The position numbers were made by a program, and so were the translations under genes. Below the pieces are notes generated by a model. It saw only the letters and a list, made by a program, of their open reading frames with translations. It searched no databases and was not told the origin of the DNA. A DNA stretch of 64,000 nt from Mycobacterium asiaticum DSM 44297. GTDB taxonomy: Bacteria; Actinomycetota; Actinomycetes; Mycobacteriales; Mycobacteriaceae. The stretch is taken from positions 615,055 through 679,054 of the forward strand of contig NZ_HG964936.1 in the NCBI RefSeq assembly GCF_000613245.1. Reading direction: 5' to 3'. Shown here one piece after another: positions 25,924-35,607 of this stretch. Each line of letters starts with the position of its first letter. Position 1 is the first letter of the stretch.

Positions 25924-26900
25924 GAGCCCAGCACCTCCGGGTTGACGATATGGGCGGGCGTCCCACCAGACAGCAGTGCCGCCAAATCGTCGGCAACCAT
26001 CTGCGCCTGCCGCGCTTCAGTGTTCCACGTGGCTCCGCCGATGTGCGGCGTCAGGACCACGTTGGCCATTTCGGTCAGGGGATGGTCGGTGGGCAGCCAT
26101 TCACCGGCGAAGTGGTCCAGCCCGGCCGCGGCCACCTTGCCGCTGCGTAACGCCTCGACGAGCGCGTCGGTGTCGTGCAGCTGGGCTCGTGCGGTGTTGA
26201 GGAAGACGACTCCGTCGCGCATGGCGGCAAACTGTTCGGTGCCGATCATCCCGACGGTCTCGTCGGTGACGGGCGCGTGTAGCGAGACGACATCGGCTTC
26301 GGTGAGCAACTCGGCCAGACCGTGCGAGGCCTTGTCGTTGTAAGGGTCGTGGGCGATGACCCGCAGACCCAATCCGGACAATCGCCACGCTGTGGCCCGG
26401 CCGACCGCGCCGAGGCCAACCAATCCGGCGGTGAGGCCGGCGATCTCCCAACCCCGGAAACGCTGATACGGGATGGTGCCGTCCCGAAACATGTTGCCGC
26501 CGCGCACATCCGCATCCGCGGTCAGCAGGCGTCGGGTGGCGGCCAGCAAGAGCGCCACCGTCATCTCCGCGACCGCGTCGGCGTTGCGTGCCGGTGTGTT
26601 CAAAACCGGGATGCCGGCCGCCGTGGCCCCGGGAACGTCGACGTTGTTCGGGTCGCCGCGGGTGGACGCGATGGCTCGCAGGCCGAGCTCGAAGACCGGG
26701 CCCTTGACCGAATCACTCTCCACCACAACGATATCGGCGCCTTCGGCGGAGACCCGCTCGGCCAGCTGTTCGGCCGTGTAGATGCGCAGCGGCCTCTGAT
26801 CTATCCAAGGGTCATAGATCACATCGGCCAATTGCCGAAGCTTGGCAAACCCCGGTCCCCGCAGCGGAGCGGTCACCAGGGCGCGTGGTCGAGACGTCAC
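25920..26900 (-). CDS. serA2: D-2-hydroxyacid dehydrogenase (SerA2-like)
   Basis: The 326-residue protein has LVGLGAVGRATAWRLSGLGL (NAD loop), TRGDPNNVDVPGATAAGIPVLNTPARNADAVAEMT and LTPHIGGATWN with the catalytic His. It lacks the ACT regulatory domain of true SerA, so it is more likely a dedicated sugar-acid or 2-hydroxyacid dehydrogenase than the serine pathway enzyme. GTG 26900 is preferred over TTG 26909. It is divergent from the kinase gene by about 30 bases and co-translated with the aldolase. Confidence 0.82.
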   Translation of the reverse strand: MTSRPRALVTAPLRGPGFAKLRQLADVIYDPWIDQRPLRIYTAEQLAERVSAEGADIVVVESDSVKGPVFELGLRAIASTRGDPNNVDVPGATAAGIPVLNTPARNADAVAEMTVALLLAATRRLLTADADVRGGNMFRDGTIPYQRFRGWEIAGLTAGLVGLGAVGRATAWRLSGLGLRVIAHDPYNDKASHGLAELLTEADVVSLHAPVTDETVGMIGTEQFAAMRDGVVFLNTARAQLHDTDALVEALRSGKVAAAGLDHFAGEWLPTDHPLTEMANVVLTPHIGGATWNTEARQAQMVADDLAALLSGGTPAHIVNPEVLGS

Positions 26901-26917
26901 GAATGCCAATGCTGGCG

Positions 26918-26923
26918 TACCGT
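26918..26923 (+). promoter_or_regulatory. Candidate -10 element for leaderless xylB
   Basis: TACCGT fits TANNNT and is followed by 7 bases and then the GTG at 26931, so transcription would start at the start codon. The two divergent genes leave only about 30 bases, which makes a leaderless message plausible. Confidence 0.4.
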
Positions 26924-26930
26924 TGCGCCC

Positions 26931-28277
26931 GTGTCACGCGTAGACGTCACAATCGGTATTGACGTCGGCACCACCGCGGCCAAGGCGGTCGCCGCCGACG
27001 AGAACGGTCGCGTGCATGCGCGGGCACGGATTCCGCACCAGGTCCGGGTGCCGGCCCCCGACCGGCTCGAGCACGACGCCGACGAAGCCTGGCGACGGGG
27101 TCCGGTAGCCGCGCTTGAGGGACTGAATCTGCCTGCGACCACGAGGGTTAAGGCGGTCGCGGTGTCGTCCATGGTGCCCTCGCTGACCGCCGTCGACTCC
27201 GACGGGCATCCGTTGACGCCGGGACTGCTCTACGGCGATGTGCGCGGCCGGGTGCCCGAGGCCGCCGCCCAACCGCTCCCCGCGGTGGGCGAAGCGGCCG
27301 AGTTCCTGCGCTGGACGGCCGCCGAGGCGCCCGATGCGGCAGGGTACTGGCCGGCGCCCGCCGTCGCCAACCACGCGTTGGCGGGGGAACCGGTGATCGA
27401 CTTCGCCACCGCCATCACCTCCCTGCCGTTGTTCGACGGGACCGGGTGGAACGCCACGGCCTGCGCCGACTGCGGCGCCAGGGTCGAGCAGATGCCGCGG
27501 GTCGAAACGTTCGGCACACCGATCGGTCGGGTACCGGGCTCGGGCGCAGTGCTCGCGACAGGCGCCATCGACGCCCTCTGCGAGCAAATCGTGGCGGGTG
27601 CGGATCAGGGGGGCGACGTGCTGGTGCTGTGCGGCACCACGCTGATCGTCTGGACGACGATCGCCGCGCCGCGGCAGGTGCCAGGATTGTGGACTATCCC
27701 CCACACCGCCGCGGGCAAGAGTCAGATCGGCGGGGCCAGCAACGCCGGCGGGATGTTCCTGGGCTGGGTGGATCGCGTTGTCGCGCAGTCTGATCCGACG
27801 ATGGTTGATCCGCGACGCGTGCCAGTGTGGTTGCCCTACATCCGCGGCGAGCGGACCCCGTTCCACGATCCCGACCGGCGCGCGGTGCTGGATGGGGTGG
27901 ACCTCACTCATGACGCCGCCACATTGCGCCGGGCCGCCTACGAAGCGTCCGCGTTCGTCGTCCGGCAAATTCTGGAACTGAGTGGCACGCCGGTGCGTCG
28001 CATCATCGCTTCCGGCGGCGGCACCCGGGTGCAGCCGTGGATGCAGGCCATCGCCGACGTCACTGCCCGGCCCGTAGAGCTGTCCGCGGTGGCAGAAGGT
28101 GCGGCGCTGGGCGCGGCTTTCTTGGGCCGGATGGCGCTCGGACTGGAATCCACCATTGCCGACGCGGCGCGGTGGGCGTCGGTGCAGCGCCTTGTCGAAC
28201 CCCGTCCCGAGTGGATGGGCCCGGTCAAGGACCGCTATCGGCGATTTCTCGAACTCAGCGGATCGCGGTTGGCGTAG
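26931..28277 (+). CDS. xylB: FGGY-family carbohydrate kinase (xylulokinase-like, Rv0729-like)
   Basis: From GTG 26931 the protein has 448 residues. The ATP-phosphate loop is IGIDVGTTAAKAVAADENG (residues 7-25). The C-terminal half has LPYIRGERTPFHDPDRRAVL and IIASGGGTRVQPWMQ, typical of FGGY kinases. With the divergent dehydrogenase and aldolase it could phosphorylate a sugar or sugar acid before oxidation and cleavage. The open frame extends 600 bases upstream only as a shadow of serA2. A 651-residue antisense frame is not coding. Confidence 0.85.
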   Translation: MSRVDVTIGIDVGTTAAKAVAADENGRVHARARIPHQVRVPAPDRLEHDADEAWRRGPVAALEGLNLPATTRVKAVAVSSMVPSLTAVDSDGHPLTPGLLYGDVRGRVPEAAAQPLPAVGEAAEFLRWTAAEAPDAAGYWPAPAVANHALAGEPVIDFATAITSLPLFDGTGWNATACADCGARVEQMPRVETFGTPIGRVPGSGAVLATGAIDALCEQIVAGADQGGDVLVLCGTTLIVWTTIAAPRQVPGLWTIPHTAAGKSQIGGASNAGGMFLGWVDRVVAQSDPTMVDPRRVPVWLPYIRGERTPFHDPDRRAVLDGVDLTHDAATLRRAAYEASAFVVRQILELSGTPVRRIIASGGGTRVQPWMQAIADVTARPVELSAVAEGAALGAAFLGRMALGLESTIADAARWASVQRLVEPRPEWMGPVKDRYRRFLELSGSRLA

Positions 28278-28334
28278 CCACCAGCCGAGCATCTGGGTGG
28301 CGCGCTTCCCGGTGTGTGGTTCTAGGCTTATGCA

Positions 28335-29000
28335 ATGACTGACCACGACCAGAACGCCGCCCGTCGAGAGATCGCCGATGCCTTGCTTGCCGCGTTGGAG
28401 CGTCGGCATGAGGTCGCCGACGCGATAGTGGAGGCCAAGAACAAGCCCGCCGCGGTCGAGGCGATCGTCACGCTGCTCGGCACCTCTCATCTGGCGGCCG
28501 AGGCCGTCATGAGCATGTCGTTCGACCAGCTCACTCAGGACGCCCGCGCCAAGATCCTCGCCGAGCTCGACGATCTCAACAAGCACCTGAGCTTCAACCT
28601 CAACGAGCGTCCGGCGAGCTCGGGGGAGACGCTCGAACTGCGTTCCTTCTCCGCGATCGAGGATCGCGACATCTTCATCGCCCGCACCGAAGAGATCAAA
28701 GCGGCCGGCGACGGGTCGGGCGCACCGGCAGGGGACATCGACGACGAAATCAGGAAGGCGCTCAAGCGTTTGCACGACGAGGAAGCCGCCTGGTTCGTGG
28801 CCGTCGATTCCGGGGAGAAGGTCGGCATGGTGTTCGGCGAACTGTTGAACGGCGAGGTGAACGTGCGGATCTGGATCCACCCCGACCACCGGAAGAAGGG
28901 CTACGGCACCGCGGCGCTGCGCAAGTCGCGCTCCGAAATGGCGTGGGCCTTCCCGGCGGTGCCGATGGTGGTCCGTGCGCCGGCCGCTAATCCCGGATAG
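28335..29000 (+). CDS. GNAT-family N-acetyltransferase (Rv0730-like)
   Basis: The 221-residue protein has a helical N-terminal region (residues 1-90, EIADALLAALERRHEVADAI) and a C-terminal GNAT core with VAVDSGEKVGMVFGELL and the acetyl-CoA loop HPDHRKKGYGTAALRKS. The position matches Rv0730 next to Rv0729. Its 3' end overlaps the convergent methyltransferase by 14 bases. The substrate is unknown. Confidence 0.8.
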   Translation: MTDHDQNAARREIADALLAALERRHEVADAIVEAKNKPAAVEAIVTLLGTSHLAAEAVMSMSFDQLTQDARAKILAELDDLNKHLSFNLNERPASSGETLELRSFSAIEDRDIFIARTEEIKAAGDGSGAPAGDIDDEIRKALKRLHDEEAAWFVAVDSGEKVGMVFGELLNGEVNVRIWIHPDHRKKGYGTAALRKSRSEMAWAFPAVPMVVRAPAANPG

Positions 29001-29913
29001 CGGTGATGGTGACGATGTTGCGTAGTTGGCCCAGCTCGTCGCCGTCCGGGAAGTCGCACCCGTAGTCCGCGTATAACTCCCGCCGTGGCCGAGTGCTGAC
29101 CTGCCAGCCCTTGCCGCCGAGGTAGTCGATCACGTTGCTGCGTTCGCCGTCGTAGAACAGTCCCGAGAAGTCGATGTCGCAGCCCAGGTTGGCCCACCGG
29201 TCGCTGAACTCCTGCGCGCGCTGTGACATCGGGACGTCCGAGTCGGGGTGGAATTCGGTGGCCAGTCGGCTGCCGGGTCCGCTGAGTTCGGTGATGTTGT
29301 CGAAGAGCCGGTCCTGGGCGTCGGGGGGCAGGTACATCAGCAACCCCTCGGCGCTCCACGCCGTGGCCCGTGACGGGTCAAATCCGCTGCGGCGCAACGC
29401 CGCAGGCCAGTCCTCGCGCAAGTCGATGCTGACCGCTTTGCGGTGCGCCGACGGAGTGGCGCCCAGCGCCGACATAGCCTTGTTTTTGAATTCGATCACC
29501 TTGGGCTGGTCGACCTCGTAGACCACCGTGCCCCGCGGCCAGGAGAGCCGGTAGCTGCGCGCGTCCAGCCCGGCCGCCAGGATCACGGCCTGGCCAACGC
29601 CCGCGCGGGCGGCGTCGAGAAAGAAGTCGTCGAAGAAGCGGGTGCGGATCGCCATCGAGTCGGCCATCAGGCGCAGCTCTCGTGCACGGGACTCGTCGCT
29701 GGTGACCTCGGACACCTGGCCGTTGACCAGACGGGTGAAGAAATCCAGACCGACCGCACGCACCAGCGGTGCCGCGAACGCGTCGTTGATGATCGGGTTG
29801 TCCTGTTCGGAGGCAACCGCGCGGGCGGCGGCCACCATCGTCGCGGTGGCGCCCACGCTGGATGCCAAATCCCAGGTGTCCCCGGAGGATCGATGTGACT
29901 CAAAAGAGGTCAT
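28987..29913 (-). CDS. LCM-type SAM-dependent methyltransferase (TIGR00027 family), pair 2 distal gene
   Basis: The 308-residue protein (ATG 29913, GGAG 8 bases upstream) has [23 protein letters not shown], the SAM loop [19 protein letters not shown] and [20 protein letters not shown]. An ATG at 29943 is possible but lies within the paralogue's end. It sits 13 bases after the sister gene at 29927-30871. Rv0731c occupies the corresponding place next to secY in M. tuberculosis, where I recall one gene rather than a pair. Confidence 0.87.
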   Translation of the reverse strand: MTSFESHRSSGDTWDLASSVGATATMVAAARAVASEQDNPIINDAFAAPLVRAVGLDFFTRLVNGQVSEVTSDESRARELRLMADSMAIRTRFFDDFFLDAARAGVGQAVILAAGLDARSYRLSWPRGTVVYEVDQPKVIEFKNKAMSALGATPSAHRKAVSIDLREDWPAALRRSGFDPSRATAWSAEGLLMYLPPDAQDRLFDNITELSGPGSRLATEFHPDSDVPMSQRAQEFSDRWANLGCDIDFSGLFYDGERSNVIDYLGGKGWQVSTRPRRELYADYGCDFPDGDELGQLRNIVTITAIRD

Positions 29914-29926
29914 GGCTTGTGCTCCT

Positions 29927-30871
29927 TCACAACCGCTCTGCACTCAGATAAACCACCTCGCCGAACGGGGCATCGTCGCCTTCGGCCGGCACCAGCCCGT
30001 GTCGGGCGAACAGCTCCGCGTTGCGCTCGCTGGCGGTCTGCCAGCCGTGCGCGGAAAGATAGGTTCCGGCGTCCGTGCGGTCGTCGAAATACACCAGCGC
30101 GGCCATGTCGAAATCCAGGCCGTGGCTGCGCCACCGGTCGTTCTGCCGCTGCATGCGGGTGCGCAACTCGTCTTTATTGAGCTCGTTGATGTCCAGCAGG
30201 CCCTCGGTGGCGAACCGGCTGCCGGGCACGCTCAGCGCGGTTACCTGGTCGAGCAGCCGGTCCTGAGCCTCGGCCGGCAGGTAACCCAGCAGGCCCTCGG
30301 CGATCCAGGCGGTGCGCTGGGAGGGGTCGAACCCAGCTCCGCGCAGTGCGGCGGGCCAGTCGTCGCGCAGGTCGACGGCCACCGTGCGTCGATTCGCGGT
30401 CGGCTCGGCACCCAGCTCGGACAGCGTCGCGGTCTTGAACTCGATGACCTGCGGCTGGTCCACCTCGAACACCGTGGTACCCGCCGGCCAGGGCAGCCGG
30501 TAGGCGCGGGAATCCAGCCCCGCCGCCAAAATCACGGCCTGCCGGATGCCGGCAGCGCTCGCGTCGGCGAAGAAGTCGTCGAAAAACCTGGTCCGGATAG
30601 CCATGGCGTTGGCGAAATGCCTGGTGCCGGTGGCCGTTTCCGAATCTAGATCGGAAAGGTCCAGCTCACCGCTGGCCAGCTGGGAGAAGAAATCAACGCC
30701 TACTGCGCGAACCAGCGGCTCGGCGAAGTTGTCCGTGGCGACCGCTCCCGCACCCTGGCTGTCCCGGGCGGCCACCGCGCGGGCCGCGGCGACCATGGTG
30801 GCCGTCAACCCGACGCTGGATGCCAAATCCCACGTGTCGCCCTCATACCGCGCGCTGCCTGTCTGGGTCAT
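29927..30871 (-). CDS. LCM-type SAM-dependent methyltransferase (TIGR00027 family), pair 2 proximal gene
   Basis: The 314-residue protein starts [21 protein letters not shown] and has [19 protein letters not shown] and [21 protein letters not shown]. It resembles the 9064-10017 gene more than its immediate neighbour (shared RYEGD-WDLASS start, AEGLLGYLP), suggesting that a two-gene unit was duplicated. The element at 30901-30920 upstream matches the one before the first pair. Confidence 0.87.
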   Translation of the reverse strand: MTQTGSARYEGDTWDLASSVGLTATMVAAARAVAARDSQGAGAVATDNFAEPLVRAVGVDFFSQLASGELDLSDLDSETATGTRHFANAMAIRTRFFDDFFADASAAGIRQAVILAAGLDSRAYRLPWPAGTTVFEVDQPQVIEFKTATLSELGAEPTANRRTVAVDLRDDWPAALRGAGFDPSQRTAWIAEGLLGYLPAEAQDRLLDQVTALSVPGSRFATEGLLDINELNKDELRTRMQRQNDRWRSHGLDFDMAALVYFDDRTDAGTYLSAHGWQTASERNAELFARHGLVPAEGDDAPFGEVVYLSAERL

Positions 30872-30896
30872 CGATATGCTCCCGGAAACCAGTTCT

Positions 30897-30920
30897 GTTA
30901 TTTAGCAAATATAACGAGCT
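30897..30920 (-). promoter_or_regulatory. Conserved element upstream of a methyltransferase pair (copy 2), with dyad
   Basis: TTTAGCAAATATAACGAGCT (30901-30920) matches copy 1 at 10050-10069 in 15 of 20 bases. It also overlaps an imperfect dyad GTTATTT-AGCAA-ATATAAC (30897-30915). It lies 26-30 bases upstream of the start codon. The remaining region up to secY (30921-31125) holds no gene that I can support and presumably the secY promoter. Confidence 0.45.
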
Positions 30921-31125
30921 ATCAAGACTGTACGCCCACCCTGGCAGGGCCGGTGCGTACCAGCTGTTAGTCTCGTACACGGTTTGACGCGCGACGGCGT
31001 ACGTCCTGGCCTGCTGGGTGTTGGGCACGTGACGCGGGATGAACCCAGGACTGATCAGAAAATGGACCCAGCCGGCCGAACCGGTTGGCATGCCGCGACC
31101 AGAGTTCGGCTGCGCAGGAGGAAGA

Positions 31126-32451
31126 GTGCTTTCGGCTTTCATCTCATCGCTGCGAACAGTGGACCTGAGACGGAAGATCCTTTTCACACTGGGCATCGTC
31201 GTGCTCTACCGCGTGGGGGCCTCGCTGCCGTCGCCCGGTGTCAATTTCCCGAACGTGCAGCAGTGCATCAAGGAGGCCAGCGGCGGCCAGGCCGGGCAGA
31301 TCTACTCGCTGATCAACCTGTTCTCGGGTGGCGCCCTGCTCAAGCTCACGGTGTTCGCAGTGGGCGTGATGCCCTACATCACGGCGAGCATCATCGTGCA
31401 GCTGCTCACCGTGGTGATTCCCCGCTTCGAAGAGCTACGTAAAGAAGGTCAGGCTGGTCAGGCCAAGATGACGCAGTACACGCGTTATCTGGCGATCGCA
31501 TTGGCGGTTTTGCAGGCCACCAGCATCGTCGCGCTGGCCGCCAACGGTGGGCTGCTGCAGGGCTGCTCGCTGGACATCTTGTCGAACCAGACCATCTTCT
31601 CCGAGATTGTCATCGTGCTGGTGATGACCGCCGGCGCCGCCCTGGTGATGTGGATGGGTGAGCTGATCACCGAACGCGGCATCGGCAATGGCATGTCCCT
31701 GCTGATCTTCGTCGGTATCGCCGCCCGCATTCCCGCCGAGGGCAATCAGATCCTGCAGAGCCGTGGGGGCATGATTTTTGCCGCGGTGTGCGCGGCCGCG
31801 CTGGTGATCATCGTCGGTGTCGTGTTCGTCGAGCAGGGACAGCGTCGAATCCCGGTGCAGTACGCCAAGCGCATGGTCGGCCGGCGGATGTATGGCGGCA
31901 CGTCGACGTATCTGCCGCTCAAGGTCAACCAGGCCGGCGTCATCCCGGTCATTTTCGCGTCCTCGCTGATCTACATTCCGAACCTGATCACCCAGCTTGT
32001 TCGAAGCGGCAGCGGCGGTGGCGGCCACAGCTGGTGGGACAAATTCGTCGGCAGTTACCTTTCGGACCCGAGCAATCCGGTGTACATCGCGATCTATTTC
32101 GGGCTCATCATCTTTTTCACGTACTTCTACGTGTCGATCACGTTCAATCCCGACGAGCGTGCCGACGAAATGAAGAAGTTCGGCGGTTTTATCCCCGGAA
32201 TTCGCCCGGGTCGTCCCACCGCCGATTACCTGCGCCATGTACTGAGCCGAATCACCCTGCCCGGGTCGATCTACCTCGGTGTCATTTCGGTGCTGCCGAA
32301 TGTCTTCTTGCAGATGGGCAACAGCGGCGGCATTCAGAATCTACCCTTCGGGGGTACCGCGGTTTTGATCATGATCGGCGTCGGGTTGGATACGGTCAAA
32401 CAGATCGAAAGTCAGCTCATGCAGCGCAACTATGAAGGGTTCCTCAAGTGA
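31126..32451 (+). CDS. secY: Protein translocase subunit SecY
   Basis: From GTG 31126 (GCAGGAGGAAGA upstream) the product has 441 residues and about ten transmembrane helices. Signatures are [42 protein letters not shown] (plug region and TM2) and [18 protein letters not shown]. SecY forms the protein-conducting channel with SecE and SecG. A longer open frame to 31039 reads through non-conserved sequence. It is translationally coupled to adk (4-base overlap). Confidence 0.97.
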   Translation: MLSAFISSLRTVDLRRKILFTLGIVVLYRVGASLPSPGVNFPNVQQCIKEASGGQAGQIYSLINLFSGGALLKLTVFAVGVMPYITASIIVQLLTVVIPRFEELRKEGQAGQAKMTQYTRYLAIALAVLQATSIVALAANGGLLQGCSLDILSNQTIFSEIVIVLVMTAGAALVMWMGELITERGIGNGMSLLIFVGIAARIPAEGNQILQSRGGMIFAAVCAAALVIIVGVVFVEQGQRRIPVQYAKRMVGRRMYGGTSTYLPLKVNQAGVIPVIFASSLIYIPNLITQLVRSGSGGGGHSWWDKFVGSYLSDPSNPVYIAIYFGLIIFFTYFYVSITFNPDERADEMKKFGGFIPGIRPGRPTADYLRHVLSRITLPGSIYLGVISVLPNVFLQMGNSGGIQNLPFGGTAVLIMIGVGLDTVKQIESQLMQRNYEGFLK

Positions 32452-32993
32452 GAGTGGTATTGCTTGGGCCGCCGGGGGCGGGCAAGGGCACGCAGGCCCA
32501 GAAGCTGGCCGAGAAACTGGGGATCCCGCAGATCTCCACCGGCGATCTGTTCCGCAGCAATATCCAGCAGGGCACCAAGCTCGGAATCGAAGCAAAGCGG
32601 TATCTGGATGCCGGCGACCTGGTGCCGTCCGAGCTGACCAACGAGCTCGTCGACGACCGCCTCAACGAGCCGGACGCGGCAAACGGGTTCATCCTGGACG
32701 GCTACCCCCGCTCGGTGGAGCAGGCCAAGGCGCTGCACGACATGCTGCAGCGCCGTGGCACCGACATCGACGCCGTGGTGGAGTTCCGGGTATCTGAGGA
32801 GGAGTTGCTGGAGCGGCTTAAGGGTCGTGGCCGTGCCGACGACACCGAAGAGGTCATCCACAATCGGATGAAGGTTTACCGGGACGAGACCGCGCCGTTG
32901 CTGGACTACTACCGCGACGAGCTCAAGACCGTGGACGCCGTCGGCACCATGGATGAGGTGTTCGCCCGCGCATTGCAAGCTCTGGGCAAGTAA
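32448..32993 (+). CDS. adk: Adenylate kinase
   Basis: The 181-residue kinase has the P-loop [17 protein letters not shown] (residues 5-21), ISTGDLFR, and the LID-less short form typical of actinobacteria ([16 protein letters not shown] with no zinc cysteines). The signature [13 protein letters not shown] is present. It interconverts ATP+AMP and 2 ADP. Its GTG overlaps the secY stop. The secY-adk-map order is widely conserved. Confidence 0.97.
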   Translation: MRVVLLGPPGAGKGTQAQKLAEKLGIPQISTGDLFRSNIQQGTKLGIEAKRYLDAGDLVPSELTNELVDDRLNEPDAANGFILDGYPRSVEQAKALHDMLQRRGTDIDAVVEFRVSEEELLERLKGRGRADDTEEVIHNRMKVYRDETAPLLDYYRDELKTVDAVGTMDEVFARALQALGK

Positions 32994-32995
32994 CC

Positions 32996-33793
32996 GTGGG
33001 TGCTTTGGCACGGCTGCGGAGCCGCAGAGTCGTGCCGCAGCGCACTGCCGGAGAGCTGGATGCAATGGCCGCGGCGGGTGCCGTCGTCGCCGCCGCCCTG
33101 CAAGCCGTACGAACCGCGGCGGTCGCTGGGGTGTCCACGCTGGCCCTCGACGAAATCGCGGAGTCGGTGATCCGCGAAGCCGGCGCGACCCCGTCGTTCC
33201 TGGGCTACCACGGCTACCCGGCATCGATCTGTAGTTCGGTGAATGACCGTGTGGTGCATGGCATTCCGTCGGCCGCCGAGGTTCTGGTGCCGGGTGACCT
33301 GGTGTCCATCGACTGCGGCGCGGTGCTGGACGGGTGGCACGGTGACGCGGCCGTCACGTTTGGGATCGGTGATCTCATCGCGGCCGATGCGGCACTTTCC
33401 GCGGCGACCAGGGAGTCGCTCGAAGCCGGAATCGCGGCAATGATCATCGGTAACCGCTTGACCGACGTCGCCCACGCCATCGAAATGGGCACGCGGGCCG
33501 TGGCAGTTCGCTACGACCGCGCGTTCGGCATTGTCGAGGGGTACGGCGGGCATGGCATCGGGCGGCAGATGCACATGGACCCATTCCTGCCCAACGAGGG
33601 TTCGCCGGGGCGGGGCCCGCTGCTGGCCGCCGGGTCGGTGCTGGCCATCGAACCGATGCTGACGCTGGGGACGGGCAAGACCGTCGTTCTGGACGACGAA
33701 TGGACCGTGACCACGGCCGATGGGTCGCGCGCCGCGCATTGGGAGCATACGGTTGCGGTAACCGAGGACGGTCCGCGCATCCTGACCGTTTGA
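32996..33793 (+). CDS. map: Methionine aminopeptidase, type I
   Basis: The 265-residue protein removes N-terminal methionine. It contains [18 protein letters not shown], the metal ligands in [19 protein letters not shown] (Asp-Asp), [15 protein letters not shown] (His) and LAIEPML (Glu). It lacks an N-terminal zinc-finger extension, like the MapA of M. tuberculosis. The TGA at 33791 is part of the -35 element of the sigL promoter. Confidence 0.95.
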   Translation: MGALARLRSRRVVPQRTAGELDAMAAAGAVVAAALQAVRTAAVAGVSTLALDEIAESVIREAGATPSFLGYHGYPASICSSVNDRVVHGIPSAAEVLVPGDLVSIDCGAVLDGWHGDAAVTFGIGDLIAADAALSAATRESLEAGIAAMIIGNRLTDVAHAIEMGTRAVAVRYDRAFGIVEGYGGHGIGRQMHMDPFLPNEGSPGRGPLLAAGSVLAIEPMLTLGTGKTVVLDDEWTVTTADGSRAAHWEHTVAVTEDGPRILTV

Positions 33794-33818
33794 ACCACCC
33801 AACTACTCGCCTCGTGTT
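33791..33818 (+). promoter_or_regulatory. SigL-type autoregulatory promoter
   Basis: TGAACC (33791-33796), a 16-base spacer and CGTGTT (33813-33818) match the reported SigL promoter pattern (TGAACC - about 16 - CGTgt). It lies 21 bases before the sigL GTG. The map stop codon forms the first three bases of the -35 element. It implies positive autoregulation of sigL-rslA. Confidence 0.72.
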
Positions 33819-33839
33819 GGTAGGGCAGGAGGTGATCGG

Positions 33840-34376
33840 GTGGCTCGTTTGGGTGACACCGAGGCGGCTGAAGCCGCCCTGATGAGGGCGCTCTACGACG
33901 AGCATGCCGCGGTTCTGTGGCGCTATGCGTTGCGGCTGACCGGAGGTGACGCCAGTCACGCCGAGGATGTCGTGCAAGAGACGCTGGTGCGGGCCTGGCA
34001 GCATCCGGAGGTCGTCAGCGACACCGAGCGGTCGGCGCGAGCATGGTTGTTCACCGTGGCGCGCAACCTGATCATCGACGATCGGCGCAGCGCGCGGTAT
34101 CGCAACACCGCCGGATCGATCGACGACGCCAACGTTCCGGAGCACTCCAGCCCGGACGAAGTGAACGCGGCCTTGGACCGGCTGCTGATCGCCGATGCGA
34201 TGACGCAACTTTCGGCCGAACATCGCGCCGTGATCGAGCGGTCCTACTACCGTGGCTGGACCACCACACAAATAGCAAACGACTTGGGGATCGCAGAGGG
34301 GACCGTGAAGTCGCGTCTGCACTACGCAGTGCGGGCGCTGCGCCTGACCCTGCAAGAACTTGGAGTCACGAGGTGA
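33840..34376 (+). CDS. sigL: ECF RNA polymerase sigma factor SigL
   Basis: The 178-residue ECF sigma has region 2 (LMRALYDEHAAVLWRYALRLTGG, EDVVQETLVRAWQHPE, ARAWLFTVARNLIIDDRRS) and region 4 (LSAEHRAVIERSYYRGWTTTQIANDLGIAEGTVKSRLHYAVRAL). AGGAGG lies 7 bases before the GTG start. Gene order map-sigL-rslA-MarR matches M. tuberculosis Rv0734-Rv0737. SigL there controls cell-envelope and exported-protein genes, and its activity is held by RslA. Confidence 0.93.
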   Translation: MARLGDTEAAEAALMRALYDEHAAVLWRYALRLTGGDASHAEDVVQETLVRAWQHPEVVSDTERSARAWLFTVARNLIIDDRRSARYRNTAGSIDDANVPEHSSPDEVNAALDRLLIADAMTQLSAEHRAVIERSYYRGWTTTQIANDLGIAEGTVKSRLHYAVRALRLTLQELGVTR

Positions 34377-34382
34377 CAGGAC

Positions 34383-35075
34383 ATGAATGACGTGAGTACG
34401 CACCACTACGCGACCTGGGATGCCGCGTACGTGCTGGGTTCGCTGTCGGCCCTCGAGCGGCGTGAATTCGAGGCACATCTGGCGGAGTGCCCGTCGTGCC
34501 GAGCGGCGGTCGCCGAACTGAGCGGCGTTCCGGCCCTGCTCTCGCAATTGAGCCGGGAGGACGTCGCCGCGATAGACGAGTCCGGCCGTGGGCCGGAGAT
34601 CTCGCCGCGCCTGCTGCCGTCGTTGTTGCAGACGGTGCGCTGGCGTCGGCGCCGCGCGCGGGTGACGACATGGGTGGCCGCTGCCGCTGCGGCCGTGGTG
34701 CTGGGTATCGGTGTGCTGGTGGGCATTAATGGCGATGTGTCGCTGCATTCGCATCCGGGAACCGCCACGGCGCAACCGATGGCTCAGGTGGGCACCCAAC
34801 TGCTGACGTCGACGGTCTCAGTCAGCAGTCAGCACTGGGGAACGTTCATCAACCTGCAGTGCTTCTGCCTGGCCCCACCGGACGCGCATCACGACACCCT
34901 GGCCATGGTGGTGGTGGGGCGTGACGGCAGCCAAACCCGGCTGGCTACCTGGGTGGCCGCACCGGGCCACACGGCGAAACTGGCCGGCAGCATCGCCACC
35001 CCGGTCGAGCAGATCGCGTCGGTCCAGGTGGTTGCCGCTGACAGTGGCAAGGTGCTGCTGGAACGTTCGCTTTAA
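34383..35075 (+). CDS. rslA: Anti-sigma-L factor RslA
   Basis: The 230-residue membrane protein has an N-terminal zinc anti-sigma domain with H32-x3-C36-x2-C39 (AHLAECPSCRA), a single transmembrane helix near residues 94-115 (TTWVAAAAAAVVLGIGVLVG) and an extracytoplasmic C-terminal domain. It would bind SigL in the cytoplasm and release it on a zinc- or redox-related signal. It starts 6 bases after the sigL stop. Confidence 0.9.
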   Translation: MNDVSTHHYATWDAAYVLGSLSALERREFEAHLAECPSCRAAVAELSGVPALLSQLSREDVAAIDESGRGPEISPRLLPSLLQTVRWRRRRARVTTWVAAAAAAVVLGIGVLVGINGDVSLHSHPGTATAQPMAQVGTQLLTSTVSVSSQHWGTFINLQCFCLAPPDAHHDTLAMVVVGRDGSQTRLATWVAAPGHTAKLAGSIATPVEQIASVQVVAADSGKVLLERSL

Positions 35076-35082
35076 TAGGTGC

Positions 35083-35583
35083 GTGACCGATTCCGCCAAG
35101 CGCGATCCGATCGCTGCCGCGCGGGACAACTGGGAGCGCGCCGGCTGGGGCGACGTCTCGCAGGGCATGGTCGCGGTGACATCGGTGATGCGTGCCCACC
35201 AGATTCTGCTGGCGCGCGTCGAAAATGCTTTGCGGCCCTACGATTTGAGCTTCTCCCGGTACGAGTTGTTGCGGCTGCTGGCTTTCAGCCGTACCGGTGC
35301 GCTGCCGATCACCAAGGCCTCGGACCGGCTGCAGGTGCATGTCACCAGCGTCACCCATGCGATCCGCCGGCTCGAGGCCGACGGCCTGGTGCAGCGGGTG
35401 CCGCATCCCACCGACGGCCGGACCACGTTGGTGCAGATCACCGAGCTGGGCCGCTCGACGGTGGAGGACGCGACGGTCACGCTGAACGAACAGGTCTTCG
35501 CCGATATCGGGATGGGGCCCGACGAGTCACAGGCGCTGGTGTCGTCGATCGAGACGCTGCGACGCCATGCGGGGGATTTCTAG
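35083..35583 (+). CDS. MarR-family transcriptional regulator (Rv0737-like)
   Basis: From GTG 35083 the protein has 166 residues with a winged HTH: LPITKASDRLQVHVTSVTHAIRRLEADGLVQRVPHPTDGRTTLVQIT. Its position after rslA matches Rv0737. It lies 7 bases downstream, so it is probably in the sigL transcript. The ligand is unknown. The frame back to 34921 only overlaps rslA. Confidence 0.86.
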   Translation: MTDSAKRDPIAAARDNWERAGWGDVSQGMVAVTSVMRAHQILLARVENALRPYDLSFSRYELLRLLAFSRTGALPITKASDRLQVHVTSVTHAIRRLEADGLVQRVPHPTDGRTTLVQITELGRSTVEDATVTLNEQVFADIGMGPDESQALVSSIETLRRHAGDF

Positions 35584-35607
35584 ACCGTCCGCCGAGCGCA
35601 CCCTCCC

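Noticed and set aside
26934..28889. 651-codon open frame on the minus strand opposite xylB and the GNAT gene
   Set aside because: High-GC DNA leaves long antisense frames open. The product is rich in Arg, His, Gly and Asp with no family motif, while the opposite strand has clear FGGY and GNAT motifs.
30921..31125. Possible secY promoter (TAGTCT at 30968-30973)
   Set aside because: No -35 element at proper spacing could be found; left unannotated.
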